From Actinomycetes bacterium (GTDB lineage: Bacteria > Actinomycetota > Acidimicrobiia > Acidimicrobiales > SZUA-35), in NCBI GenBank assembly GCA_024276425.1, contig JAJRXF010000085.1, positions 1-43,282 on the forward strand: DNA of 43,282 nt, in the 5' to 3' direction. The translations under genes were made by a program, and so were the position numbers. The notes below the pieces were generated by a model. That model was not told the origin of the DNA. It searched no databases and worked only from the letters and a program-made list of their open reading frames with translations. Below, in pieces: positions 24,950 through 34,250 of the stretch. How positions within the stretch are numbered: the first letter of the stretch is position 1; each line of letters opens with the position of its first letter.

Positions 24950-26773
24950 GTGAGCGAGCAAGGAATCGTCGGGCGCGCCGATCTTCAAAAGAAGGACAAA
25001 GGCGAGCTTCAGGCCATCGTGGCTGCCCTTGGGGGCAAAGTTACAACTAGAGCGAGAAAAGCTGATTTGGTCGACCAGATCCTGGAGCTTTCTGGGATTG
25101 TGGTCGCCGAAACTGATGCGGACTCAAGTTCCCGCCCGGCCCAAGCTCAAAGTGGCCATGTGACAGCCGCGAAGCAGACCGGGGGCACAGGGTCTTCGGG
25201 GGGTACAGGGTCTTCGGGGGACGCAGAGCAAGCATCGCTCCGGGGCCAGTCGCCTGCCCGCCCTGCTCGGACCACCAAACCCGGTAGCGACCGCTCCGCC
25301 AAACGCCAACGAGGTCGCCGGGGCAGGTCGAGCGAGCCACCAGCAGAGTGGGAAACCGAACTCTCCAACGGTGGCCCTTCTAGCGCTGGAAAACCGAACG
25401 AGGGATCGGCCAAGAACGACTCTCCAAACGGTGAATACACCGCTAGTGGGACGGGTACGACTGAGGAGTCCAAGACTCCGAAGAGGGAGGGCTCTCGCCA
25501 GGGCGGCCGCAAGGGAAGCCAAGACAACTCTCGCCCGGAAAACCGATCTGGGAATAACAACGACGATGAGGTCGAATCCGGCAATCGTCGCCGTCGCCGT
25601 CGTGGACGTAGCCGTGACCGCGACGACGAGGTGGCAAATCTTGAGCCGGTGGCCGTGTCGGGGTATATGGAACTTCGTGACGACGGCTACGGGTTCTTGC
25701 GGGTTAACGGCTGGATGCCGTCCAAAGAAGACGTGTACGTCGCCGTTCGAATGGTTCGACAGTACGGACTTCGTAAGGGTGACCGTCTTGTCGGTACGGC
25801 TCGGCCGGCGAACCGGAACGAGAAGAATCCCGCAATGGAGAACATCCAGTCCATCAATGGACTGGAGCCAGCAGAGGCCAAGGATCGCCCGCTGTTCGAG
25901 GACCTTACGCCCCTGTTTCCCGATGAGCGGCTGCGACTTGAACGAACCAGAGCCCCTCTCCAGATAACGCCTCGGATCATTGACCTGGTCACGCCAATCG
26001 GGAAGGGTCAACGCGGGCTCATTGTGTCGCCACCCAAGGCAGGCAAGACGTCGATCATGAAGGATATTGCCCGCTCGATTGAGAAGAACAATCCCGAGGT
26101 TCACCTGGTCGTCCTTCTCATCGATGAGCGGCCAGAAGAAGTCACCGACATGGCTCGCAGTCTTGATCACGGGGAGGTCGTGGCCTCGACGTTTGATCGC
26201 CCGCCAGACGAGCATTGTGCACTAGCTGAACTGACGATCGAACGAGCCAAGCGCATGGTCGAGGCTGGCGAGGATGTTGTAATTCTTCTGGATGGGATTA
26301 CCCGACTCGTTCGGGCCTACAACATGGGAGGCCCGAGTTCGGGTCGGCTCATGTCGGGTGGTTTAGATACCGCCGCCATCTACCCACCAAAGCGATTCTT
26401 CGGTGCCGCCCGAAATCTGGAGGAGGGTGGTTCTCTCACCATTATCGCCACGGCCCTGGTTGAGACTGGTTCTCGAATGGATGAGGTCATCTTCGAGGAG
26501 TTCAAGGGCACCGGCAATATGGAGTTGCGGCTCGACCGGGGTCTGGCCGAACGGGGCGTCTTCCCTGCTATCAATATTGATGGCAGCTCAACTCGTCGAC
26601 CCGAACTGTTGAGCGAACGGGCCGAACGTCTTCAGGTCGAGAAACTTCGCCGGGTATTGGGGGCGTTGGCCGATTCTGACTCCGCCCCCAGCGCGGGAAT
26701 CGATCTTTTGGTCGACCGGCTCAAGTCATTCAAGACCAACACCGAATTCCTCACCGAAATAGCCAAGTCGTAG
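24950..26773 (+). CDS. rho: Transcription termination factor Rho with long basic insert
   Basis: This hexameric RNA-dependent ATPase ends transcription at Rho-dependent sites. Residues 1-50 form the Rho N domain ([20 protein letters not shown]). About residues 55-235 are a low-complexity insert rich in Arg, Gly, Ser and Asn. The RNA-binding cold-shock-like domain follows ([20 protein letters not shown], near 238). The ATPase has a P-loop SPPKAGKTS (about 361-369), [13 protein letters not shown] and the arginine-rich [12 protein letters not shown]. At 607 residues it is longer than the E. coli enzyme (419), as usual in actinobacteria. GTG start with AGGAG upstream. Confidence 0.96.
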   Translation: MSEQGIVGRADLQKKDKGELQAIVAALGGKVTTRARKADLVDQILELSGIVVAETDADSSSRPAQAQSGHVTAAKQTGGTGSSGGTGSSGDAEQASLRGQSPARPARTTKPGSDRSAKRQRGRRGRSSEPPAEWETELSNGGPSSAGKPNEGSAKNDSPNGEYTASGTGTTEESKTPKREGSRQGGRKGSQDNSRPENRSGNNNDDEVESGNRRRRRRGRSRDRDDEVANLEPVAVSGYMELRDDGYGFLRVNGWMPSKEDVYVAVRMVRQYGLRKGDRLVGTARPANRNEKNPAMENIQSINGLEPAEAKDRPLFEDLTPLFPDERLRLERTRAPLQITPRIIDLVTPIGKGQRGLIVSPPKAGKTSIMKDIARSIEKNNPEVHLVVLLIDERPEEVTDMARSLDHGEVVASTFDRPPDEHCALAELTIERAKRMVEAGEDVVILLDGITRLVRAYNMGGPSSGRLMSGGLDTAAIYPPKRFFGAARNLEEGGSLTIIATALVETGSRMDEVIFEEFKGTGNMELRLDRGLAERGVFPAINIDGSSTRRPELLSERAERLQVEKLRRVLGALADSDSAPSAGIDLLVDRLKSFKTNTEFLTEIAKS

Positions 26774-26838
26774 GTAAACGAAGCAATCTAGGGTCGCAGG
26801 TTTCACAAGTTGAACGCGACCGCCACAATGGAGCAGCT

Positions 26839-27156
26839 ATGAAGCCGGACATTCACCCCAACTATCGCCCCGTGGTCTTCCAAGACCCAAGCGCAGACTT
26901 TGCCTTTCTGACGAAGTCAACTATTTCCACCTCGGACACTATTGAGTGGGAAGACGGCGAGACCTATCCGTTGTACAAGGTTGACATCTCCTCGGCGAGT
27001 CATCCCTTCTTCACCGGAACTATGCGAATTATCGACACCGCTGGTCGGGTCGAACGGTTCGAGCGTCGCTTTGGCCGACGCAAGCGCATCGCTGGGGCGG
27101 ACTCGGCCGAAGCCGCACCAGCACCGGAGGCTTCACCCTCCGATTCTGACAGCTGA
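26839..27156 (+). CDS. rpmE2: 50S ribosomal protein L31, type B
   Basis: This small protein of the large ribosomal subunit bridges to the small subunit. It matches the type B form ([56 protein letters not shown]). It has no cysteines and so cannot bind the zinc that marks the type A form. A disordered acidic tail rich in Ala, Pro and Ser follows from about residue 85 and is not part of the family core. It lies between rho and prfA, where actinobacteria usually keep rpmE. It probably serves as the housekeeping L31 unless another copy exists elsewhere. Confidence 0.93.
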   Translation: MKPDIHPNYRPVVFQDPSADFAFLTKSTISTSDTIEWEDGETYPLYKVDISSASHPFFTGTMRIIDTAGRVERFERRFGRRKRIAGADSAEAAPAPEASPSDSDS

Positions 27157-27180
27157 CCCTCCGTCAGCACGTGCTGGATC

Positions 27181-28206
27181 ATGCCGAGCGCCGATGCCGC
27201 GACGGCGTTGTTTCAGACCAAACTCCAGGGACTTGTCCGATCGATCATTGATGATGGGCTCGAACTCGTTGATGCCCCCGGTGGTGCTGGTGGCATCGTA
27301 GCGTCAGGCCAGCGATCCGAAGGATTTCTCTTGCTGGTTGCGGACCCTAAGACAGGCTCACAGATCCGTGCCATTGGTCAAGCCCTGGTGTGGGCCAGCC
27401 GGTTTGAAGTCGAAAAGGTTCACCTTTTGGCCGAGTCGGGGTGTTCCGCCGACCTTGCTCGGCGAGCTCGCTACTTCGTCGAGGGTGAGCCCTCTATTCA
27501 GGTCTGGTCGATCGAGGGAACCGAACTCCACCAGCCCGCGCCCGCCGACCTTATCCTCCCGCCCGTTCTTGACCCGGGTGAGCTTGAGTTTGCCCCGCTT
27601 ATGAGAGCAGCCGGGACTCGCCCGGTTGATGATTTTGCCCGTTTGGTAGCCGAGGTAGCCGGGTTGGAAGTAGCCCGAGTTAGCACCGGTGACCATGGTT
27701 CGTACCTCGAAGTGGGCGTTGGCCAGGCCGACCGAGAACTTCAACTGCTGGTCCATGGTGGCCTAGAGCGTCAGGAGGCACTAGAGCGAGCGGTCGGACT
27801 CGTGTTGGATCATCGCCGTCCCAATGCCCCCCTGCATCCGCTTAACCGACTGGCCAGGGAACGCTGGTTGCGGTCGGAGATCCTGGACCGACCAGACCTT
27901 CTTGGCTTGGCTCGTGCCGAGCCACTGCCTCCCTTGAGGCCTCGCGCTACCCTGCTTGGGACCGAACCTTGCGCCGCCATTGGCTTTGACAACGCTGGCG
28001 TCAAAACGGTTGTCGTTTGTTCTGTGGGCATTGATGTCGATCTCGCGGCCGAAGCGGCCGATTACCGCGAGCGAACCGCTCCTGAGGCGAGTCTGACGAT
28101 TGTGGTACCAGCCAGGGACCAACATCGAGCAATCGTCCGCACCCTGGATCGCCTGAATCAGGCAACATTGATGAGTTTCCCACCACCTTGGGGAAGCCCT
28201 CTGTAG
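27181..28206 (+). CDS. Unidentified protein between L31 and RF1 genes
   Basis: A 341-residue soluble-looking protein from ATG 27181 to 28206, with no signal or membrane segment. I do not recognise the family. It has an alpha/beta pattern with three parts: an N-terminal segment with EGFLLLVADPKTGSQIRAIG, a central basic/acidic region (LEVARVSTGDHGSYLEVGVG, LNRLARERWLRSEIL) and a C-terminal segment with AAIGFDNAGVKTVVVCSVG and ASLTIVVPARDQHRAIVRT. Codon style matches the neighbours. Its position within a translation-related block, 24 nt after L31 and 11 nt before the preferred prfA start, suggests co-expression with prfA. Function cannot be stated. Confidence 0.72.
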   Translation: MPSADAATALFQTKLQGLVRSIIDDGLELVDAPGGAGGIVASGQRSEGFLLLVADPKTGSQIRAIGQALVWASRFEVEKVHLLAESGCSADLARRARYFVEGEPSIQVWSIEGTELHQPAPADLILPPVLDPGELEFAPLMRAAGTRPVDDFARLVAEVAGLEVARVSTGDHGSYLEVGVGQADRELQLLVHGGLERQEALERAVGLVLDHRRPNAPLHPLNRLARERWLRSEILDRPDLLGLARAEPLPPLRPRATLLGTEPCAAIGFDNAGVKTVVVCSVGIDVDLAAEAADYRERTAPEASLTIVVPARDQHRAIVRTLDRLNQATLMSFPPPWGSPL

Positions 28207-28217
28207 CCTTCGCATAC

Positions 28218-29288
28218 ATGTTGGAACGTCTGGAATCCCTCGAACGCGAGTTTCACGAACTCGAGGCCCGTCTTGGCGATCCCGAACTCGTCGCCGACAA
28301 TGCGCGGTACGTGCGGGTTATGCGCCGCTACCGCGCCCTTTCCGACGTCGTCAGTGTTGGACGCCACCTTCGGGAACGTGGTGAGGATCTTGAGGTGGCC
28401 AAGGAACTCATGGCCGAGGCATCTCCAGCAGATCGCGACGAAATGCGAGCTGAGGTGAATAAGGCGGAGGCTGATATCGCCCGCCTAGAAGAGGAGTTCA
28501 AGGTTCTTCTTCTACCCAAGGATCCCAACGATGGACGGGACGTGATCATTGAGATTCGCGGGGCTGAAGGAGGAGAGGAAGCCAATCTCTTCGCTCGTGA
28601 TCTTTATGACATGTATCGGGAGTTTGCGTCGCGCATGGGTTGGAAGATCGAAGTCCTATCGGTTCAGAACTCCGATCTGGGTGGTCTCAGCGAATGCACG
28701 TTCACGCTGCGGGGCCCCGATGTGTGGACCCGGATGAAGTTTGAGGCGGGACCCCACCGGGTCCAACGGGTGCCGGTCACCGAGTCACAGGGCCGAATTC
28801 ACACGTCTTCGGCCACGGTTTCGGTCCTGCCCGAGGCCGATGAGGTCGACATCGAAATCAATGCCAATGATCTCCAGATCGACACGTTCCGCTCCTCCGG
28901 GGCAGGTGGTCAGCACGTAAACACCACCGATTCGGCCGTGAGAATGACCCATATCCCAACCGGCGTTGTTGTCTCGATGCAGGATGAGAAAAGCCAAATC
29001 CAGAACCGGGCACGAGCCCTGGTGGTCCTGCGCTCTCGACTTCTCAAGATGGAACAAGATCGGGTGGCATCGGAGGCATCGGCTCAACGCAAGGATCAGA
29101 TCGGGTCGGGTGGCCGATCGGAGAAGATCCGGACCTACAACTTCAAGGAGAATCGGGTGACCGATCATCGCATCGGCCTCAGCATCTACCAGTTGGAGAA
29201 GATTCTGGCTGGTGATCTTTCAGAGATCAGCGATGCCTTGGTCCACGATGAGCGGACTCGCCAACTTCAGGCCGAGATCGAGCAGTAG
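28218..29288 (+). CDS. prfA: Peptide chain release factor 1
   Basis: RF1 reads UAA and UAG stop codons and releases the finished chain. The stop-codon-reading motif is PVT (186-188, in VQRVPVTESQ), which marks RF1 rather than RF2. The catalytic GGQ is at 230-232 (SSGAGGQHVNTTD). The 356-residue length is normal. ATG 28218 (MLERLESLEREF) aligns with the family start; an in-frame ATG at 28188 sits inside the preceding gene. The 3' end is followed by tandem copies of its own last bases (see repeat). prmC, which methylates the GGQ glutamine, comes next. Confidence 0.96.
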   Translation: MLERLESLEREFHELEARLGDPELVADNARYVRVMRRYRALSDVVSVGRHLRERGEDLEVAKELMAEASPADRDEMRAEVNKAEADIARLEEEFKVLLLPKDPNDGRDVIIEIRGAEGGEEANLFARDLYDMYREFASRMGWKIEVLSVQNSDLGGLSECTFTLRGPDVWTRMKFEAGPHRVQRVPVTESQGRIHTSSATVSVLPEADEVDIEINANDLQIDTFRSSGAGGQHVNTTDSAVRMTHIPTGVVVSMQDEKSQIQNRARALVVLRSRLLKMEQDRVASEASAQRKDQIGSGGRSEKIRTYNFKENRVTDHRIGLSIYQLEKILAGDLSEISDALVHDERTRQLQAEIEQ

Positions 29289-29327
29289 ACATCGAGCAGT
29301 AGACATCGAGCAGTAGAGATCGAGCAG
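29275..29327. repeat. 14-bp tandem repeat at the end of prfA
   Basis: The unit AGATCGAGCAGTAG or ACATCGAGCAGTAG occurs three times, then as a partial fourth copy ending AGATCGAGCAG. The first copy holds the last three codons and stop of prfA. Because 14 is not a multiple of three, later copies place TAG stops in other frames. Confidence 0.9.
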
Positions 29328-29345
29328 AAACTAACCAGGGCAGGC

Positions 29346-30293
29346 ATGACAAGCGAGCAAATCGAGGGAGCCCTTCGCTGGCTGACCCTCCTGAAGGAGG
29401 CGACGAGAATGTTCGAGCGAGGTGGTCTAGCAGACGCCGCCATTAGTGCTCGACGAATTGTGGAACAAGCGGCTGGGTTTGAGCCGAGCGAGTTCGGCCT
29501 GGGTTTGGAGCAGTACGCAACAGTGCGTGGTGTCGCCCAGTTCGATTCGATGGTGAAACGGCGACTCAAGGGAGAACCCTTGCAGTATGTGGTTGGCAAC
29601 TGGGGCTTCCGGACGTTGGACTTGTGTATTGATCGACGAGTCCTCATTCCGCGGCCCGAAACCGAGGAGGTGGTGCAATGGGGGCTGGAAGAACTCCTGC
29701 GAGTTCGGTCGACAGGCTTGGATCGACCCACCGTGGCCGACCTCGGTACGGGAAGTGGAGCCATTGGTCTGTCCGTTCTGAGCGAGGTCCGTGATGCGAC
29801 GGTCTGGTTGACGGACAACTCCGATGAGGCATTGCAAGTTGCTCGGGGCAACCTGGCCGCCCTGGGCAGCCCGGGCACTCGTGGCCGAATTGTGTCCGGT
29901 TCATGGTTTGCCGCTCTTCCTGACCATCTCCGGTCCTCGATTACCTTGGTTATCGCTAACCCCCCCTATGTGGCCGCCAACGACCCGTTACCCTCCGTCG
30001 TAGCTGATTGGGAGCCGGTAGCTGCCCTGGTTGCTGGCCCCCGGGGGACCGAGGATGTGGAGCATATTCTGACTGAGGCTCACTATTGGGTTGCCCCGGC
30101 AGGAGCCATTGTGGTGGAGATGGCACCTGACCAGGTCCAAATGATGGCGGATCTTGCCCGCCAATACTTTCGTGAGGTGGAGATTCGGAGCGATCTTTCT
30201 GGGCGCGACCGAGCCGTTGTAGCTCGCTATCCCCACAGGGAGGTAGTGCGCGAGGTAGAAGAAAGTCGGCATCTGTCAATGTGGAGGGACTGA
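29346..30293 (+). CDS. prmC: Release factor glutamine methyltransferase
   Basis: PrmC (HemK) methylates the glutamine of the GGQ motif in release factors. The N-terminal helical domain (about residues 1-90) recognises the factor. The catalytic domain has motif I VADLGTGSGAIGLSVL, the acidic strand VWLTDNSDEALQVAR, and the hallmark VIANPPYVAAND with NPPY at about 205-208. At 315 residues it is slightly longer than E. coli PrmC. It follows prfA after 57 bp filled mainly by the tandem repeat. Unlike in many actinobacteria, no Sua5/TsaC gene follows. Confidence 0.94.
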   Translation: MTSEQIEGALRWLTLLKEATRMFERGGLADAAISARRIVEQAAGFEPSEFGLGLEQYATVRGVAQFDSMVKRRLKGEPLQYVVGNWGFRTLDLCIDRRVLIPRPETEEVVQWGLEELLRVRSTGLDRPTVADLGTGSGAIGLSVLSEVRDATVWLTDNSDEALQVARGNLAALGSPGTRGRIVSGSWFAALPDHLRSSITLVIANPPYVAANDPLPSVVADWEPVAALVAGPRGTEDVEHILTEAHYWVAPAGAIVVEMAPDQVQMMADLARQYFREVEIRSDLSGRDRAVVARYPHREVVREVEESRHLSMWRD

Positions 30294-30371
30294 CAAGACT
30301 ACGCGGATCGGACGGCCACCACCTGGCCAGGCTACGATTGGGCTTTCCGGGCCGATACGGAGGGGCATCGA

Positions 30372-30812
30372 GTGTTTTCGTCGAACAATAAACTGGACAC
30401 CGACTGGTTGGGAGGGGTCAGTTTTTTCGATCAGTTCACCCCTGAAGAGTTGGCCGAGGTTGCGGCGCTGGGAAAGAAGGTGGTGGCCGATCCGGGCGCC
30501 TTACTGACCGATCAGGGACGATATGGAGATGTGTCCTACATCGTGGTCGAAGGTACGGCCAACGTGTACATGAACGACTCCTATGTTGCTTCTGTAGGTG
30601 CTGGCTCAGTGGTGGGGGAGATGTCGCTTCTCGAACACCGCCCCAGAATTGCCACGGTGGTGGCCGAAACCGAGATGGTTCTCGTCTCGTTCGGAATCCG
30701 TGAGTTTCGGGCCTTGTTAGATCGTAGTCCAGCGGCCAAGAACCGAATTCTTGCCCTGTTGGATGCCAGAAGTAGAGCCAACCTTGCTCGCAAGGAAGAT
30801 GACCCCGAATAG
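30372..30812 (+). CDS. Stand-alone cyclic-nucleotide-binding domain protein
   Basis: A 146-residue protein consisting of one CAP_ED/CNB domain and no DNA-binding or enzymatic part. The sequence shows FFDQFTPEELAEVA, the glycine turn TDQGRYGDVSYIVVEG, and a complete phosphate-binding cassette VVGEMSLLEHRPRIATVV, with the Glu and Arg that contact the nucleotide. Binding of cAMP or a related nucleotide is therefore plausible. It starts at GTG 30372 with AGGGG about 7 nt upstream. It sits between prmC and rpiB, where Sua5 is often found in related genomes. A partner it regulates is not evident. Confidence 0.82.
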   Translation: MFSSNNKLDTDWLGGVSFFDQFTPEELAEVAALGKKVVADPGALLTDQGRYGDVSYIVVEGTANVYMNDSYVASVGAGSVVGEMSLLEHRPRIATVVAETEMVLVSFGIREFRALLDRSPAAKNRILALLDARSRANLARKEDDPE

Positions 30813-30858
30813 GGTATAGGAGCGCTAGCCTCGACCACGGAAAGACGGGAGCCAAGCG

Positions 30859-31296
30859 GTGCGCATTGTTATTGGATCTGATCACGCTGGCTTTGACTTG
30901 AAGAACGAAGTTGGCAACCATTTGCGCTCAAGCGGCCATGAGGTGGTCGATGTTGGAACCAATGACACAGCCTCCGTTGACTATCCTGATTTCGGTGCCG
31001 CGGTCGGCAAGTCGGTTGCGTCCGGCGATACCGATCTTGGCATTGCCGTTTGCGGTAGCGGCATTGGCATTTGCATGGCCGCGGGCAAGATCGACGGCAT
31101 CCGTGCTGCCACGATCCATGATGTAACCTCGGCTCGCTTGTCCCGCCAGCACAACGATGCCAACGTAATGTGTCTTGGTCAACGGTTCCTGGGCGTTCAG
31201 GTTGCTCTTGATGCCGTTGACGCCTTTATTGCCGCTGAGTTTGAAGGCGGACGGCATTGCAGACGAGTAGACAAAATCATCGCCTTAGAGTCATGA
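30859..31296 (+). CDS. rpiB: Ribose-5-phosphate isomerase B
   Basis: RpiB interconverts ribulose-5-phosphate and ribose-5-phosphate in the pentose phosphate pathway. It opens with the conserved RIVIGSDHAGFDLKNEV (H9) and has the catalytic-Cys segment AVCGSGIGICMAAGK (C65), then IHDVTSARLSRQHNDANVMC. The 145-residue length is normal. GTG start with GGAG upstream. It lies just before glyA, as in many actinobacteria. The enzyme is the non-homologous alternative to RpiA. Confidence 0.95.
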   Translation: MRIVIGSDHAGFDLKNEVGNHLRSSGHEVVDVGTNDTASVDYPDFGAAVGKSVASGDTDLGIAVCGSGIGICMAAGKIDGIRAATIHDVTSARLSRQHNDANVMCLGQRFLGVQVALDAVDAFIAAEFEGGRHCRRVDKIIALES

Positions 31297-31377
31297 AGTT
31301 TGGTCTGCCTGTGTCCGAGTTGCCGCAGCGGATCCGGTACGTTCCCATATTTCATTTATTCTAGTTTTGGAGTCGCC

Positions 31378-32628
31378 ATGCCTTGGCCAATACTGACCAA
31401 TGAGCCGATTGTTGACATGACAGCGCGGGAGTTGGGGCGTCAGAATACGACCCTCCAACTTATTGCCTCGGAGAACTTCGCTTCCCCGGCCGTCATGGCC
31501 GCAACGGGATCGGTCTTCACCAACAAGTATTCTGAGGGCTATCCGGGACGTCGCTACTATGGCGGAAAACAGGTAGTCGATGAGGTTGAGGCCTTGGCTA
31601 TCGACCGGGTTTGTGCCCTTTTTGGGGCAGAGTTCGCCAATGTGCAGCCTCATGCGGGAGCCAATGCCAACATGGCGGTGTATCAGGCAGTGCTTGAGCC
31701 GGGGGACACCGTGCTTGGCCTTAGCCTGGATCATGGAGGACACCTCACTCATGGGTCACCGGTCAACGCGTCGGGAATGATGTATAACTTTGTCGCCTAT
31801 CGGGTGACTGAGGGCGATGAACGTTTGGACTACGAGGCCATTAGCGAACTGGCCCTGCAACACAAGCCGAAGCTGATCGTGGCTGGCGCCACCGCCTACC
31901 CTCGGGTAATTGAACCCGACCCATTTCGCAGAATTGCCGACGAGGTCGGAGCACTCCTGATGTTCGACGCGGCCCACATCGCTGGTCTGGTCGCTGGGGG
32001 CGCTCACCCTAATCCGGTGGCAGCGTCCGACATTGTCACGTTCACCACTCACAAAACCCTACGAGGTCCACGCGGTGGCTGCATCCTGGCCAAGGAAGGT
32101 CTTGGCGCTGCTATCAACAAGGCAATCTTTCCCGGCCAGCAGGGTGGCCCCCAGGAACATTCCATTGCGGCTAAGGCGGTGGCCTTTGCTGAGGCATCAA
32201 CCAGTGAGTTCAAGGACTACGCCGACCAAATTGTTGCCAACGCCAGCACGCTGGCCGCCCAGTTGGCCAGCGAAGGATTCCGACTGGTTTCGGGCGGCAC
32301 CGACAACCATCTTATGCTCGTCGATCTTCGAACCTTCGATGAGGAACTTACGGGTAAGGAAGCCCAAATTGTTCTGGATGAGGCCGGGATCACCCTCAAC
32401 CGCAACGCCATTCCGGATGATCCCCGGTCTCCTTTTGTAACTTCAGGGCTCAGAATCGGCACTCCTGCGGTCACCACCCAAGGCATGGGTGAGGCCGAAA
32501 TGGTGAGGATCGGGGAGTTGATTGCTCGGGCCCTCCGGGATCGAGACGATCCCTCAGCCATCACTTCGGTTCGTGAGGATGTCCGACATCTTTGTTCGGC
32601 GTTTAGTCCATATCCCGACCTGGCCTAG
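31378..32628 (+). CDS. glyA: Serine hydroxymethyltransferase
   Basis: This PLP enzyme exchanges serine plus tetrahydrofolate for glycine plus methylene-tetrahydrofolate, the main one-carbon source. Family signatures are [28 protein letters not shown], and the PLP lysine in [12 protein letters not shown] (K226). It is 416 residues from ATG 31378, with GGAG 6 nt upstream. An in-frame start at 31300 would add a Cys-rich, unconserved lead and is rejected. The 81-bp gap after rpiB has no clear terminator. Confidence 0.96.
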   Translation: MPWPILTNEPIVDMTARELGRQNTTLQLIASENFASPAVMAATGSVFTNKYSEGYPGRRYYGGKQVVDEVEALAIDRVCALFGAEFANVQPHAGANANMAVYQAVLEPGDTVLGLSLDHGGHLTHGSPVNASGMMYNFVAYRVTEGDERLDYEAISELALQHKPKLIVAGATAYPRVIEPDPFRRIADEVGALLMFDAAHIAGLVAGGAHPNPVAASDIVTFTTHKTLRGPRGGCILAKEGLGAAINKAIFPGQQGGPQEHSIAAKAVAFAEASTSEFKDYADQIVANASTLAAQLASEGFRLVSGGTDNHLMLVDLRTFDEELTGKEAQIVLDEAGITLNRNAIPDDPRSPFVTSGLRIGTPAVTTQGMGEAEMVRIGELIARALRDRDDPSAITSVREDVRHLCSAFSPYPDLA

Positions 32629-32634
32629 ATCCTC

Positions 32635-33765
32635 TTGCTGCCAGCCCTGTCGTCGTATCTGGTCATCATTGCCGTTGCCGCTGTGGTGACGGCCCTGTCA
32701 GTTCCGATTTTTCGGGTTGCCGCTCTAAGCCGGGGATTCATCGTAGACCCGGACGAGCGACGAGCTCACGAGGACCCAACGGCGACACTTGGCGGAGGAG
32801 CCATGTTCCTAGGGTTCCTGGTTTCGTTCGTGGTGGCCGCGATGAGCGGATGGTTTGAGGGGTCATTTACCGGTACCACCGAACCGGCCGGGGTTATTGC
32901 GGTGGCGACCATGGCCTACCTGGTCGGGCTGATCGATGATGTCCGGGAGATCTCGGCTCCAGCAAAAACCGCGGGCCTCGTACTGGCCGCCAGTTTTTTG
33001 CAGTTTGGGGGTATTGGCCTCCAGGTTTTTAGAATTCCTTTCGTTCCGGTGCTGATTTTGCCAGCCGATTTAAGTTTTTTGTTGAGCATTATTTGGCTTA
33101 TGGGCATGGCCAACGCAGTCAACTTTATTGATGGCCTCGACGGCCTAGCCGCAGGGACGATGGGGATTGGGGCTTTGGCCTTTTTCCTCTACTCAATCCA
33201 GCTTGGTCGGGAGGGACTTCTTCTGCCGGGAAACATCGGCCCGCTCATTGCGGCCACCGTGGCCGGCATCTGCATGGGATTCCTCCCATGGAACGTAAAC
33301 CCGGCCAAGATCTTTATGGGAGATGGCGGAAGCTTGCTTTTGGGCTCGCTTATGGCCGCCAGTACGATGGCTGTCGGCGGTCGAACCGAGAATCCATTCA
33401 GCGGTCAGACCTTCTTCTTTTATGCCCCGTTGGTCATCCCGCTGGTGATTCTTGGCGTGCCAATGGTGGACACATTTTTCGCCATCGTCCGGCGGGCATC
33501 GCGACGTCAGGGCCTCGCCACCGCGGACAAAGACCATCTCCATCACCGATTGATGCGACTGGGACATGGGCACCGACGGACTGTCGCCATCTTGTGGGCT
33601 TGGACAGCACTGTTGTCTGGGTTGGTGCTTTGGCCCGTCTACCGCGAGGGTCGTGGGGACCGCATTGTTCCGGTTGGGGTATTTGCCCTCGGACTTCTCC
33701 TGTATGTGTCCTTTCGCCCGGGACTCCGAAGAAACCGGCACCAAGAACCGGGCGAGATTGTGTGA
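32635..33765 (+). CDS. wecA: WecA/TagO-like polyprenyl-phosphate sugar-1-phosphate transferase
   Basis: This membrane enzyme starts surface glycans by moving a sugar-1-phosphate (usually GlcNAc-1-P) from a UDP-sugar to polyprenyl phosphate. It has about ten helices, the catalytic acidic pair in GLIDDVREIS, NAVNFIDGLDGLAAG, FMGDGGSLLLG, and the HxHH signature DHLHHRL (H301-H304) of the WecA/TagO branch rather than MraY. It is 376 residues with a TTG start 6 nt after glyA; no ATG or GTG lies close enough. Its position before the ATP synthase genes matches mycobacterial Rv1302. It may prime the glycan made by the locus at the left of the window. Confidence 0.9.
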   Translation: MLPALSSYLVIIAVAAVVTALSVPIFRVAALSRGFIVDPDERRAHEDPTATLGGGAMFLGFLVSFVVAAMSGWFEGSFTGTTEPAGVIAVATMAYLVGLIDDVREISAPAKTAGLVLAASFLQFGGIGLQVFRIPFVPVLILPADLSFLLSIIWLMGMANAVNFIDGLDGLAAGTMGIGALAFFLYSIQLGREGLLLPGNIGPLIAATVAGICMGFLPWNVNPAKIFMGDGGSLLLGSLMAASTMAVGGRTENPFSGQTFFFYAPLVIPLVILGVPMVDTFFAIVRRASRRQGLATADKDHLHHRLMRLGHGHRRTVAILWAWTALLSGLVLWPVYREGRGDRIVPVGVFALGLLLYVSFRPGLRRNRHQEPGEIV

Positions 33766-33944
33766 TCATTGAGCCACTGGAGGGCAGATACGGCTACGCT
33801 GACGCCTTGATGGGGTTGCGAAGGGGTAGGCGGATTTAATATCGTTCTGCGGCACGCACCGACGACAGACCAACGCGTCTGCTAATCCTGTCTGCCTCGT
33901 TTGCTCCTTGTCCGCCCATAAATCCTCTCCGTTCCAAAGGCCCC

Positions 33945-34250
33945 GTGACCGCCCAACGCTCCGATCTCACTCAGCAGATGCACAACAGTTCCGGCTCCTT
34001 TGAGCTGGTGTTGTCCGGTGTTGTGCTTGGAGTCATTGGCTATTTCGTTGATGGCTGGGCTGGTACGCGGCCGATTTTCATGGTTCTGTTCACCGTTCTG
34101 GGGTTTGCTGGTGCTGCTGCGTCGGTCTACTACCGGTACAAGTACGAAATAGCCCAACTCAACGAAGAGACCTTGGCCCTTCAAAAGGCGGCGAGGCACA
34201 ACTCCAACCCGCCATCGCCAACCTCTAAAGGCCGGAGCGGTCAGGCATGA
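33945..34250 (+). CDS. AtpZ/AtpI-like small membrane protein
   Basis: A 101-residue protein with two membrane helices (FELVLSGVVLGVIGYFVDGW and PIFMVLFTVLGFAGAAASVY) and polar ends. It matches the AtpZ-like proteins that precede ATP synthase operons and are thought to help ion (magnesium) supply or assembly. GTG start 33945. It overlaps the next gene as ATGA, the usual AtpZ-AtpI pairing. The 179 bp before it hold no gene; TTTAATAT near 33835-33842 could be a -10 element, but no good -35 match stands at the right distance. Confidence 0.75.
   Translation: MTAQRSDLTQQMHNSSGSFELVLSGVVLGVIGYFVDGWAGTRPIFMVLFTVLGFAGAAASVYYRYKYEIAQLNEETLALQKAARHNSNPPSPTSKGRSGQA

Noticed and set aside
24732-24953. 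Plus-strand reading in the rho leader
   Set aside because: It runs into the rho start and has no protein-like pattern; thrB features are absent.
25124-26215. Long minus-strand reading inside rho
   Set aside because: Shadow of the GC-rich rho frame; the rho protein is unmistakable.
26792-26821. GGTCGC/GCGACC hairpin after rho
   Set aside because: The loop is 18 bases and no T run follows, so it is too weak to call as a terminator.
33816-33842. Promoter for the ATP synthase operon (TTGCGA and TAATAT)
   Set aside because: The spacing is only 15 bases and the match is partial, so it was not listed as a feature.
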